Source: Oleiagrimonas sp964608595
Lineage (GTDB): Bacteria > Pseudomonadota > Gammaproteobacteria > Xanthomonadales > Rhodanobacteraceae
Length of the DNA stretch: 64,000 bases
Direction: 5' to 3'
Assembly (NCBI GenBank): GCA_964608595.1
Contig: CAZSOU010000004.1
Span: forward strand, 1 to 64,000
Shown piece by piece: positions 1 through 8,546 of this stretch (positions are counted from its first letter, which is position 1; every line of letters starts with the position of its first letter). The notes below the pieces were generated by a model, which was given only the letters and a program-made list of their open reading frames with translations, was not told the DNA's origin and searched no databases. A program made the translations under genes and the position numbers.

Positions 1-619
1 AGCGGTCCACCACCACGTCGATGTTGTGCTTGATGCGCAGGCCCAGCGGCGGCACGGCGTCAAGCTCGTACACTTCGCCGTCCACGCGCACGCGCACGAA
101 CCCCTGCGCCCGCAACGATTCGAACACCTGCACGTGCTCGCCCTTGCGTTCGCGGATCACCGGCGCCAGCAACATCCAGCGCTTGCTTGCGTCCAGCGCC
201 AGCGTGGCGTCCACCATCTGGCTGACCGTCTGCGCGGCCAGCGGAATATCGTGGTCGGGGCAGCGCGGAATGCCGGTGCGCGCATACAAGAGGCGCAGGT
301 AGTCGTGAATCTCGGTGATAGTACCGACCGTCGAGCGCGGGTTGTGCGACGTCGATTTCTGCTCGATGGAAATGGCTGGCGACAGCCCCTCGATGGAATC
401 CACGTCCGGCTTTTCCATCATCGACAGGAACTGGCGTGCGTACGACGACAGCGACTCCACGTAGCGCCGTTGCCCCTCGGCATAGATGGTGTCGAAAGCC
501 AGTGACGATTTGCCCGATCCGGACAGTCCCGTAATCACGATCAGCTGATCGCGAGGCAGGTCCAGGTCGAGGTTTTTCAGGTTGTGGGTGCGCGCGCCGC
601 GAATGCGGATCTGACTCAT
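1..619 (-). CDS. uvrA: UvrA, excinuclease ABC subunit A (N-terminal part, runs off the window)
   Basis: Damage-recognition ATPase of nucleotide excision repair; it works with UvrB in the cytoplasm. Only the first ~206 codons are present because the gene continues past base 1. The reverse-strand translation begins MSQIRIRGARTHNLKN, the typical UvrA start, followed by the first Walker A (GLSGSGKSS, about residues 31-39) and the conserved QRRYVESLSSYARQF stretch. The start at 619 is the natural one because homology begins immediately. A perfect inverted repeat (GTGGCA / TGCCAC, 632-647) sits just upstream of it. I see no obvious LexA box between this gene and the divergent neighbour. Identification is very secure. 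Confidence 0.97.
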   Translation of the reverse strand, partial: MSQIRIRGARTHNLKNLDLDLPRDQLIVITGLSGSGKSSLAFDTIYAEGQRRYVESLSSYARQFLSMMEKPDVDSIEGLSPAISIEQKSTSHNPRSTVGTITEIHDYLRLLYARTGIPRCPDHDIPLAAQTVSQMVDATLALDASKRWMLLAPVIRERKGEHVQVFESLRAQGFVRVRVDGEVYELDAVPPLGLRIKHNIDVVVDR

Positions 620-782
620 GACAGGGGCCTCGTGGCAGGCATGCCACACGATCAGGGGAAACAACCACTATAACAAGGTGTTCAAGGAACCAAGGTCGCC
701 CGTGCGCGGAGTGTTCGCCGGGCGTGTTTGCGCTTTGCCATCACCTTGTCCAGAATCGGGGCAAGGAGGCGTGAAGCGGCTC

Positions 783-2090
783 ATGAACGATAATACCTGG
801 ACGCCCAGACTGGACATGCTGCAGCATGATTCCTGGCGTTTTTTCCCGGCGCACACCAACCCTGCCAACGGAATGGTGCGTGACTCCAGCCAGCCGCATA
901 CGCCATGCAGCGTCGCCTCGATGGGCTTTGCCCTGAGCTCGGCGATCATTGCTGTCGAACACGGCTGGAAGACACGCGAAGCCGTATGCGCCGAAACGCT
1001 CGTCACCTTGCGGTTTCTGGCGAGCCTGGAGCAGTCGGAATCGCCCGACGCCAGTGGCTACAAAGGCTTTTTCTATCATTTCCTGGACATGGAAACCGGT
1101 CGTCGTGCCTGGAACTGCGAGCTTTCCACCATCGACACGGTGCTGCTTCTGGCCGGAGCGCTGTCGGTCGCGCAGTACCTGGATGGTGATGGCAAAGACG
1201 AAACCGAAGTGCGGACGCTGGCGCATTCGCTCTACGCACGCGTGGATTGGCGCTGGGCGCAAAACGGCGATGCGGCACTGAGCCTGGGCTGGAATCCGGA
1301 AACCGGCTTTCTGCACCATCGCTGGATCGGCTACAGCGAAGCGCTGATTCTGTACGTGATGGCGTTGGGTTCGCCGACTTTCGCCGTCGGGCGCGATGCC
1401 TATGATGCGTGGCTGTCGGGCTATCGCTGGCGGCGTTACTACGGGCAGGATTACGTGTACGCCGGTCCTCTGTTCATCCATCAGTTCTCGCATTGCTGGA
1501 TCGATTTTCGCGGTATCCGGGACGCCTACATGCGCGAGCGCGGCATTGATTATTTCGAAAACAGTCGGCGGGCCACCTACGTCCACCATCGGTACGCGTT
1601 GCGCAACACGCGTGGGTTCAGCGAGTACGGCAAGTATTGCTGGGGGCTTACCGCGTGCAACGGCCCGGGCCCCGGCGAGCGCGTGATCAAGGGCAGGAAA
1701 CAGCAGTTTTTCGGTTATCGCGCGCGCGGTGCTCCGAAGGGGCCGGATGACGGCACCATCGCACCGTGGGCCGCCCTGGCGTCATTGCCGTTTGCACCGG
1801 AACTGGTGCGGTCGACCATCGAGTACATGGCCACGCACCATGTACTCGAAGGCAGCGACTTCGGTTTGCTGTCATCGTTCAACCCGAGTTACGAGGTCGA
1901 TGATGCCGATGGCATCTGGAATTGTCATTTGCATCTGGGCATCAACCAGGGGCCCATCGTGTTGATGATGGAAAACTATCGCAACGAGCGGCTTTGGCGC
2001 TTGATGCGTGCGTGCAAGCCGCTGGTGCGCGGCCTCGAGCGCGCCGGTTTTCGTGGTGGTTGGCTGGATGGTGAATCCGCGTCGGAATGA
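783..2090 (+). CDS. GH144-type glycoamylase-family protein, probable endo-beta-1,2-glucanase
   Basis: 435 residues of the 'Glycoamylase' (PF10091 / GH144) fold: an (alpha/alpha)6-barrel protein with the family features PCSVASMGF near the N-terminus, WNCELSTIDT, and the central WIGYSEALILY and FIHQFSHCWIDFRG segments. GH144 enzymes cleave linear beta-1,2-glucan into sophoro-oligosaccharides. The start at 783 follows AAGGAGG at 763-769 with a rather long spacer; upstream in-frame starts add only low-quality sequence. Neither version has a signal peptide, so the protein looks cytoplasmic, unlike many secreted family members. It converges on a GH94 phosphorylase gene and lies near a cyclic beta-1,2-glucan synthase, which supports beta-1,2-glucan as substrate. 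Family is fairly sure; exact activity is inferred from context. Confidence 0.75.
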   Translation: MNDNTWTPRLDMLQHDSWRFFPAHTNPANGMVRDSSQPHTPCSVASMGFALSSAIIAVEHGWKTREAVCAETLVTLRFLASLEQSESPDASGYKGFFYHFLDMETGRRAWNCELSTIDTVLLLAGALSVAQYLDGDGKDETEVRTLAHSLYARVDWRWAQNGDAALSLGWNPETGFLHHRWIGYSEALILYVMALGSPTFAVGRDAYDAWLSGYRWRRYYGQDYVYAGPLFIHQFSHCWIDFRGIRDAYMRERGIDYFENSRRATYVHHRYALRNTRGFSEYGKYCWGLTACNGPGPGERVIKGRKQQFFGYRARGAPKGPDDGTIAPWAALASLPFAPELVRSTIEYMATHHVLEGSDFGLLSSFNPSYEVDDADGIWNCHLHLGINQGPIVLMMENYRNERLWRLMRACKPLVRGLERAGFRGGWLDGESASE

Positions 2091-2143
2091 TTGCTTGTTT
2101 ATGTGTGCCGGGCAGGGGGTGCATGTCCTGCAACAGGGCTGTG

Positions 2144-5100
2144 TCAGCCCATCATGACATGCACCTGATGGGTCGTTCCGTCATCGACGAGAGCAATGCC
2201 GTGCTCCGGCTTTTCGCATGACGCGTCATCGAGTGTCATGGATGTCACGCCATGACAGACACCTTTCGGATTCCCGACGTCGATGACATAGGTGGTGCCT
2301 CCGCGTTTCAGCGTCATGCGGTAGCCCGGCCATGTGCTCGGAATGCAGGGTTGAATACGCAGCCGGTCGCCCTCCACGTGCAACCCCAGTTGCCATTCGA
2401 CGATGGCGCGATACAGCCAGCCGGCGGAGCCCGAGTACCATGACCAGCCGCCGCGTCCGAGATGTCCGTCGGCCGTATAGACGTCTCCGCAGGAAACATA
2501 GGGTTCGGTCTTGTATCGCGCAATTTTTTCCGCACTGTCCGCGTGGTTGACCGGGTTCAGCATCGCCAGCAGTTCGCCGGCCTTGTCACCGTCACCCAGT
2601 TCGGCAAAGGCGATGGCACTCCAGATCACGCCGTGGGTGTATTGGCCGCCGTTTTCGCGCAGGCCGGGCGGGTAGCCCTTGATGTATCCGGGGTCCTCCG
2701 TGCTGACGTCGAAAGCGGGCGTGAACAGGGCAATCAGGTCGGCGTCGCGACGTACGGCGAGTTTGTCCACTGAGGCCATGGCGCGCATGGCGCGTGCGGG
2801 ATCGGCCGCGCCCGACAGTACGCTCCAGGATTGCGCGATGGTGTCGATGCGACACTCCCTGTCAGCGGCGACACCCAGCGGGTGACCGTTGTCGTACCAG
2901 CCGCGCGTCCACCAATCGCCGTCCCAGGCATGGGTCTCGCAGGCGTCGGCAAGGGCTTGTGCGTGTTTGCGCCAGCGTTGTGCGGTTTGCTTTTCGCCAC
3001 GCGCCTCGGCAAAGGGCGCGAAAGCCTTGATGGTGGCGATCAAAAACCATGCCATCCAGACGCTTTCACCGCGGCCGTCCTTGCCGACGCGGTTCATGCC
3101 GTCGTTCCAGTCGCCGCGACCGAACAGGGGCAGATCGTGACTGCCGGTGTCGAGGCTGACTTCCAGAGCGCGCACGCAATGCTCGAAAAGGCTGGCGGAT
3201 TGCTTGCCGGCACCCGGGACGGTGAAACTGTCCACTTGATCGTCGTCAAGCGGCGGTGCGTCGAGAAACGAGACCGTTTCATCGAGGATGGCGCGATCAC
3301 CGGTGGTACGCACGTAATGCGCTGCCACGCAAGGCAGCCACACGCGGTCATCGACGATGCGCGTGCGCACGCCGGCGCCGTCGGGCGGCAGCCACCAGTG
3401 CTGTACGTCGCCTTCCGGAAACTGTCTCGATGCAGCGCGCAGAATGTGTTGACGTGCCACGTCCGGTCGTGACAGACAAAGCGCCATCACGTCCTGCAAC
3501 TGGTCGCGGAAGCCGTAGCCACCGCTGCACTGATAGTACGCCGTGCGCGCCCACACGCGGCACGACAATACCTGGTAGGGCAGCCAATGATTGATCATCG
3601 CGTCGGCGTGGTGATCCGGTGTTTCCACTTGCACGGTGCCGCAGGTCGTTTCCCACTGCGTGCGTACGGTTTGGAGTGCGGCATCGACGTCGGTACGGCG
3701 GTAACGTGTCACCAGTTCACGAGCTTCGTCCTCGTCCTTGCCCTGTCCCAGCAACAGGATGATCTCGGCATGCTTGCCGGCCTCAAGGGTGACCCGCTTG
3801 GCCAGAGCGGCACACGGGTCGATGCCGATGCCGTGACATCCGCCCAGGACCGGCGGCGTGGCCAGTGCCGCGGGCCGAGCCATGTCCAGTTGCGCACCGA
3901 AGAAGTCCTCGCGGTCACAGGTGAAGCTGTCGGCGGGGGATGCCAGGGCGAAAAACGCCACGCGCGCGCCGAAGTTCTTGCGCCAGGCGTTGCGGGCGAA
4001 CAAGGCGCCGGTGTCGTCGTCGCGCCAGCATTGCGTATAGGCGCGGCCATCATCGCCGACGGCCTGGAGTGCCCATTCGACATAGGCAGCCAGATCCAGA
4101 TGCCGGGTCTTTTCGTCCTGATTGTGCATCCGCAACCGGCTGATGCGCACGGGCGCGTCGGCGACAACGAAATGGGTCAGCTCGCTGTCGATGCCATGGG
4201 CGTGGCGTACAAACCGCGTGTGGCCCGGCGCGTGCGTGACACGGCAAGGCAGCTCGTCGCGAATGGGCCCCGGTGTGGGGCACCACAGGGTGCCGGAATC
4301 CACATCGCGCAGGTAGATGGCGTCGGTCGGCGTATCGCTGACCGGGTCGTTGCGCCACGGCAGAATGAGGTTTTTCTGACTGTTTATCGCCCACGCGCTG
4401 CCGCTTCCCGCCGTGCTGACGATGCAACCGAAGTCGGCATTGGCCATGACGTTGACCCATGGCGCCGGCGTATGGCGACCGTCGCCGAGCTCGGTCACGT
4501 AAGCGTTTCCCGCGTGGGTGAAAGCACCCAGACCGTTGCCGGCAAACCCTTCGGCAATGGGCGGCAATGGACGTGGTCGCGGGTTCGGCACACGCGCCGG
4601 CAAGGATCGCGGTATTTGCACGTCGGCGGTGACTCGTTGCGCCACCTGGGTGCTCAGATGACCGGATCGGCCGTCGAGGATGGCAGCTGAAGCACTGGCA
4701 ATCGTGTCGCGAGCGGTGTCGTCGAGCTTGTCGGCGTCGAGAATGAAAACTTGCACACCCGCATCGTCACCCGGGCCGTGCATTGCGACTTCCTCATGCA
4801 CGGCCTCGCTGGCAGCGGCCTCGTGCACGACGACCAGGTCGGCAGCAAGTTGGTGCGCGAGCCATAATGCCTGCGCGTTCAGCAATTCATGCAGCAAACC
4901 GATGGCATCGGCATTGGCAATGCGCAGGCACACGATGGGTCGGTCGCCTGAAATGGCGTAAGGCCACAATGCCTGTTGGCCGCCCTTGCCACGCAGGCGC
5001 GTGCCGACATCGGCACGCCAGTGGTTGTCGGCATGAACGACGGCGCTGGCCAGAGCGAGCGTGGCGTCGGCGTCGTCTTCGTCAAGATCGCAGGCGCGCC

Positions 5101-5980
5101 ATGCCGCCTTGGTGGCGTTGGCGGCCGCGTCGAGTGTGTCGCCGGCGTTTTCGTCGAGTGCCGTGGCCAGCGCTTTCAGCACGGCGTTGTCGTCGTGGCC
5201 CGCCAGGGTACGAATGGTAATGCCGGCATGGGCATTCGGCGCCAATCTGAAGCGAAACCGTCTGCAGAAAACCGGGTCGAGTACGGTGCCGACATGGCCG
5301 GCGTCGGCCATGTCGGTCTCGAAAATGGCCGCATCACGAAGATCGCGATCGCGGCCCAGCAGTGCAGCACGGTCGGTTTCGTGGCTGATGGCCTCGGGGC
5401 GTACGCCGTCGATGCGGAATCCTTGCGCCGCCCAAAGGGTTGGCTGGTCATTGCTGTCGGGGCGACGGCGCGCAAGCAGCACATGTCCATCGTCGCGGGT
5501 TTCGGTCACGATGAACATCTTCGAAAATGCAGGGTGGCTGGCATCGTTGCGGGCATCACCCAGCACCAATTCCATGGTCGACAATGCGTCGAGATGACGT
5601 GTCATGGTGCCGGTATTGTGGATGTCCAGCCGTATCATTTCGCCACCGTGGTGTGGATCAACGGCGCAATCGAGTGTGCTGGACAGTCCCTCGAAACGAC
5701 GTTCGAAGCGGACGCGGCCAGGCTCGAAATACGTGTCGCCGTGAACGGCATCTTCGCCGTAGAGCTGGCCGCTGGTCGAAAACAGCTCGCCACTGTCGAC
5801 ATCGCGCAGCAGCATGTCGCTGCCACTGGGAACGCGACCGGCGCGCCAGCGGTTGATCGCCTTGCCTCGCCATGTCAGCGCGCGGCTGCCGTCGCTGGAA
5901 ACGTGCAGGGCGCATGTTTCATTGCCGAGCAGGTGCAGCGCCGACGGACCGGTGTGCGGAAGCGGGAAATGTCGGCTCAT
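2144..5980 (-). CDS. GH94 phosphorylase, 1,2-beta-oligoglucan phosphorylase-like
   Basis: 1,278 residues with two beta-supersandwich regions (about 15-320 and 500-730) and a C-terminal (alpha/alpha)6 catalytic domain carrying SGGYGFRDQLQD, GDVQHWWLPP, GRGDWNDGMN (about residue 955, containing the family's general-acid Asp) and GYIKGYPPGLRENGGQYTHG. The layout matches the C-terminal half of cyclic beta-1,2-glucan synthase and stand-alone 1,2-beta-oligoglucan phosphorylases, which split sophoro-oligosaccharides with phosphate to glucose-1-phosphate. No signal peptide, so it is cytoplasmic. It is the last gene of a minus-strand set HAD - phosphoglucomutase - this gene; the phosphoglucomutase would use its product. 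The start at 5980 was chosen because similarity begins there; in-frame ATGs upstream (for example 5998) lie in the gap after the phosphoglucomutase. GH94 is secure; specificity is inferred. Confidence 0.85.
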   Translation of the reverse strand: MSRHFPLPHTGPSALHLLGNETCALHVSSDGSRALTWRGKAINRWRAGRVPSGSDMLLRDVDSGELFSTSGQLYGEDAVHGDTYFEPGRVRFERRFEGLSSTLDCAVDPHHGGEMIRLDIHNTGTMTRHLDALSTMELVLGDARNDASHPAFSKMFIVTETRDDGHVLLARRRPDSNDQPTLWAAQGFRIDGVRPEAISHETDRAALLGRDRDLRDAAIFETDMADAGHVGTVLDPVFCRRFRFRLAPNAHAGITIRTLAGHDDNAVLKALATALDENAGDTLDAAANATKAAWRACDLDEDDADATLALASAVVHADNHWRADVGTRLRGKGGQQALWPYAISGDRPIVCLRIANADAIGLLHELLNAQALWLAHQLAADLVVVHEAAASEAVHEEVAMHGPGDDAGVQVFILDADKLDDTARDTIASASAAILDGRSGHLSTQVAQRVTADVQIPRSLPARVPNPRPRPLPPIAEGFAGNGLGAFTHAGNAYVTELGDGRHTPAPWVNVMANADFGCIVSTAGSGSAWAINSQKNLILPWRNDPVSDTPTDAIYLRDVDSGTLWCPTPGPIRDELPCRVTHAPGHTRFVRHAHGIDSELTHFVVADAPVRISRLRMHNQDEKTRHLDLAAYVEWALQAVGDDGRAYTQCWRDDDTGALFARNAWRKNFGARVAFFALASPADSFTCDREDFFGAQLDMARPAALATPPVLGGCHGIGIDPCAALAKRVTLEAGKHAEIILLLGQGKDEDEARELVTRYRRTDVDAALQTVRTQWETTCGTVQVETPDHHADAMINHWLPYQVLSCRVWARTAYYQCSGGYGFRDQLQDVMALCLSRPDVARQHILRAASRQFPEGDVQHWWLPPDGAGVRTRIVDDRVWLPCVAAHYVRTTGDRAILDETVSFLDAPPLDDDQVDSFTVPGAGKQSASLFEHCVRALEVSLDTGSHDLPLFGRGDWNDGMNRVGKDGRGESVWMAWFLIATIKAFAPFAEARGEKQTAQRWRKHAQALADACETHAWDGDWWTRGWYDNGHPLGVAADRECRIDTIAQSWSVLSGAADPARAMRAMASVDKLAVRRDADLIALFTPAFDVSTEDPGYIKGYPPGLRENGGQYTHGVIWSAIAFAELGDGDKAGELLAMLNPVNHADSAEKIARYKTEPYVSCGDVYTADGHLGRGGWSWYSGSAGWLYRAIVEWQLGLHVEGDRLRIQPCIPSTWPGYRMTLKRGGTTYVIDVGNPKGVCHGVTSMTLDDASCEKPEHGIALVDDGTTHQVHVMMG

Positions 5981-6024
5981 GACTGAACCCCGTTGCATGG
6001 CAGTAATGCGTTGCCGGCGCGGAT

Positions 6025-7677
6025 TCAAGCGTCTGCGATAGCGTCATCGACGATGTGTTGGGCCTCGTCCAGCATGGTCGCCAGATGATTTTTGTCGCGG
6101 AAACTTTCGGCGTAGATCTTGTAGATGTCTTCGGTACCCGAGGGGCGGGCGGCAAACCAGCCGTTTTCGCAACTGACGCGAATGCCGCCGATCGGCGCGT
6201 CGTTCCCGGGCGCGTGATCGATTTTGGCGGTGACCTTGTCGCCCGCCACATTGTCGATCCGGATGTCTGCAGCGTGCAGATTGCGCAAGGCCTCGCGCTG
6301 CGCAGCATCGGCCTTTGCCTGGATGCGGTCGCCGTACGGCACGCCGAGTTCGTCGGTGAGTGCAGCGTAAAGTTCGCCCGGATCGCGGCCACCGTGCGCC
6401 GTGAGTTCGGCGGACAGAAGGGCCGGCACGATGCCGTCCTTGTCCGTCGTCCACGGCGTCCCGTCGATGCGCAGCACCGAAGCGCCGGCGCTTTCCTCGC
6501 AGGCAAAACCGAGGCTGCCGTCGAGCAGACCATCGGCAAACCATTTGAACCCCACGGGGACTTCATGCAGTTTGCGTCCGAGCTTTTTCGCGACGCGGTC
6601 GAGCAGTGCGGTGCTGACCACGGTCTTGCCGACAGCGGCGTTCTCCGGCCACTGACGTCGGCGCTGAAACAACACGTGTGCAAGTACCGCCAGATAGTGG
6701 TTGGGCGTCATCAGTCCGGCGCTAGCGGTGACGACGCCGTGGCGGTCATGATCGGTATCGCAGGCGAAGGCGACGTCGTATTTGTCCTTGAGACCGATCA
6801 GTCGCTGCATGGCGTAGCGGGACGACGGATCCATGCGGATCTTGCCGTCCCAGTCCACGCTCATGAACGCGAACCGCGGATCGACTTCCTCGCTGACAAC
6901 AGTGAGGTCGATCCGGTATTGCGCGGCGATGCGTGCCCAGTAATGCACGCCGGCGCCGCCCATCGGGTCGACGCCCATGCGCACGCCGGCCGCGCGGATG
7001 GCGGCGAAGTCGATCGTGTCCGCCAACGCGTCGACGTAGGAGCCGATGAAGTCGTATTCGCGCGAGGTGTCAGCACGGCGCGCGCGCGCAAGCGGCATAC
7101 GCTTGACGCCTTCGAGCGCCTTTTCCAGGTAACCGTTGGCGCGTTTTTCGATCCAGCCGGTAATCCGGGTACTGGCCGGGCCGCCGTTGGGCGGGTTGTA
7201 CTTGAAGCCGCCATTGTCGGGCGGGTTGTGCGATGGTGTGACCACGATGCCGTCAGCCGGCCGGCCGTCGCGATCACGATTGTGCATCAGGATGGCGAGC
7301 GACACGGCGGGGGTGGGCGTGAACTCGCCTGCCGTGGCGGCGAGCGTGGTGACGCCATTGGCAGCCAGCACTTCCAGCGCGGTGTCGAAAGCCGGTTTCG
7401 ACAAGGCATGGGTATCGATGCCGATGAACAATGGACCATCGATGGCGTTGGCCACGCGATGGTCGCAGATGGCCTGGGTGATGGCGGCAATATGGTCGTC
7501 GTTGAAGCTGCCGTCGAGTGAGCTGCCGCGGTGGCCGGACGTGCCGAACGCCACGCGTTGCGCTGCCTCGGAAGGGTCGGGATGGCGCTGGGCATAGGCA
7601 TCAAGGAGCTTGTCCACATCCACCAGTATCGAATCCGGTGCCGGCTTGCCTGCCAGTGGACTGATCTTTTCGCTCAT
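6025..7677 (-). CDS. pgm: Alpha-D-glucose phosphate-specific phosphoglucomutase
   Basis: Interconverts glucose-1-phosphate and glucose-6-phosphate in the cytoplasm. 550 residues, the usual length of the bacterial enzyme. Visible family marks are the N-terminal AFGTSGHRGSSL, the phosphoserine loop TPSHNPPDNGGFKYNPPNGG, the metal loop CDTDHDRHGV (DxDxD-type) and the sugar-binding CEESAGASVLR. The start at 7677 is preceded by GGGAGG at good spacing, whereas a longer in-frame start at 7767 adds unrelated sequence. It lies 44 bases upstream of the GH94 gene and 90 bases downstream of the HAD gene on the same strand. This position suggests it channels phosphorolysis-derived glucose-1-phosphate into glycolysis, or supplies glucose-1-phosphate for UDP-glucose. 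Confidence 0.95.
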   Translation of the reverse strand: MSEKISPLAGKPAPDSILVDVDKLLDAYAQRHPDPSEAAQRVAFGTSGHRGSSLDGSFNDDHIAAITQAICDHRVANAIDGPLFIGIDTHALSKPAFDTALEVLAANGVTTLAATAGEFTPTPAVSLAILMHNRDRDGRPADGIVVTPSHNPPDNGGFKYNPPNGGPASTRITGWIEKRANGYLEKALEGVKRMPLARARRADTSREYDFIGSYVDALADTIDFAAIRAAGVRMGVDPMGGAGVHYWARIAAQYRIDLTVVSEEVDPRFAFMSVDWDGKIRMDPSSRYAMQRLIGLKDKYDVAFACDTDHDRHGVVTASAGLMTPNHYLAVLAHVLFQRRRQWPENAAVGKTVVSTALLDRVAKKLGRKLHEVPVGFKWFADGLLDGSLGFACEESAGASVLRIDGTPWTTDKDGIVPALLSAELTAHGGRDPGELYAALTDELGVPYGDRIQAKADAAQREALRNLHAADIRIDNVAGDKVTAKIDHAPGNDAPIGGIRVSCENGWFAARPSGTEDIYKIYAESFRDKNHLATMLDEAQHIVDDAIADA

Positions 7678-7767
7678 GACGCCTCCCTCGATTAGGGTTG
7701 TTGGTATAGCACGATCCGTGCACTCCGATACGAAGTGCGAAGCGTCCGATTCATGCTGTGTTGTCAT

Positions 7768-8454
7768 TCATTCACGGCTTGCGGCTTGCACAAACGCCTC
7801 GCGGGGCAGGTCGACGAACTGTTCGATGCGCTCGAGTGTGATGTCCGGCTGCAGCAGGTCGTCGTCCGCCTGCTCGTCGGCATAGTGGCCTTGGCGGACC
7901 AGCACGGTCACCAGGCGCCGGTCGCCCCAGTTGCGCTTCATCTGATCGAGCAAGCGGCGTTTGTCATCCACCATGACATGGCATGAGCCCGGCACGCGGG
8001 CGCGAATGGTGGCGGTTTCGTTTTGCTTGTGCAAGAACACCAGCACCCGCCCTTCGACGGCCGTCATCAGCCCGGCTCGAGCGATCTTGCGCGGCTGCAT
8101 GACCGCGTCACCATCGGAAACGATCGCCGTGGTGCCCATGCCGGCGGCGTGCTCGAGCGCGTCCAGCGCATGTGGATACAACTGTTCGGCAAACGGATAA
8201 TCGAGCAGAAAGCGCGCCGCGCCGAGCCAGCGCGGGTCAAGAGCCGAATCCCTCCAGCAACGTTCGAATGCGGCCAGAAAACAGGCATGGCCGACCTCGT
8301 CGCGCAGTGCGTCGTGGGTGCGGCGATACGTTTGCGCGGCGCCACGGCTGACGGTGCCGTCGAGCCATTCTTGCAGGTCGGCTTCGACGCGATCATGATC
8401 AAGCAACGTGTTGTCGACGTCGAACAGGAAAGCGAGACGATGATGGTCTGGCAT
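7768..8454 (-). CDS. HAD-superfamily hydrolase
   Basis: 228-residue haloacid-dehalogenase-type protein. Motif I is FLFDVDNTLLDHD (nucleophile Asp and acid/base Asp near residue 10), motif II is the Ser of AIVSDGD, motif III the Lys near HKQNE, and motif IV MVDDK. An alpha-helical cap follows motif I, as in subclass C1 phosphatases and phosphoglucomutases. The substrate cannot be read from the sequence; a sugar phosphate is plausible because the next gene in the same direction is phosphoglucomutase. The start at 8454 is supported by an AAGGAG about 11 bases upstream; a longer in-frame start at 8496 is less likely. It is divergent from the glucan synthase, with 92 bases between the two start codons. 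Confidence 0.85.
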   Translation of the reverse strand: MPDHHRLAFLFDVDNTLLDHDRVEADLQEWLDGTVSRGAAQTYRRTHDALRDEVGHACFLAAFERCWRDSALDPRWLGAARFLLDYPFAEQLYPHALDALEHAAGMGTTAIVSDGDAVMQPRKIARAGLMTAVEGRVLVFLHKQNETATIRARVPGSCHVMVDDKRRLLDQMKRNWGDRRLVTVLVRQGHYADEQADDDLLQPDITLERIEQFVDLPREAFVQAASRE

Positions 8455-8499
8455 GTGACTGAAAGCTCCTTCGGCACCCTGTTTGTCTGCCAGCATACG

Positions 8500-8535
8500 C
8501 GCAACGGTTTGCGTTGTTGGCCGGCGCGTGCCGGC
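8500..8535 (+). promoter_or_regulatory. Two inverted repeats in the leader of the glucan synthase gene
   Basis: CGCAA (8500-8504) pairs with TTGCG (8509-8513) around a 4-base loop, and GCCGGC (8520-8525) pairs with GCCGGC (8530-8535) around GCGT. The second hairpin abuts the weak GCAGGA ribosome-binding site of the synthase. The first could be an operator between the two divergent genes. Function is not shown by the sequence. Confidence 0.3.
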
Positions 8536-8546
8536 AGGATGCGGGC

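Noticed and set aside
620..782. Possible SOS box between uvrA and the GH144 gene
   Set aside because: I looked for a LexA-type site; only a GGCATGCC-centred palindrome (632-647) close to the uvrA start is present, which does not fit LexA motifs I know.
2136..2150. GGGCTG/CAGCCC hairpin between the convergent GH144 and GH94 genes as a terminator
   Set aside because: It overlaps the GH94 stop codon and has no T run on either strand; evidence is too weak to list.
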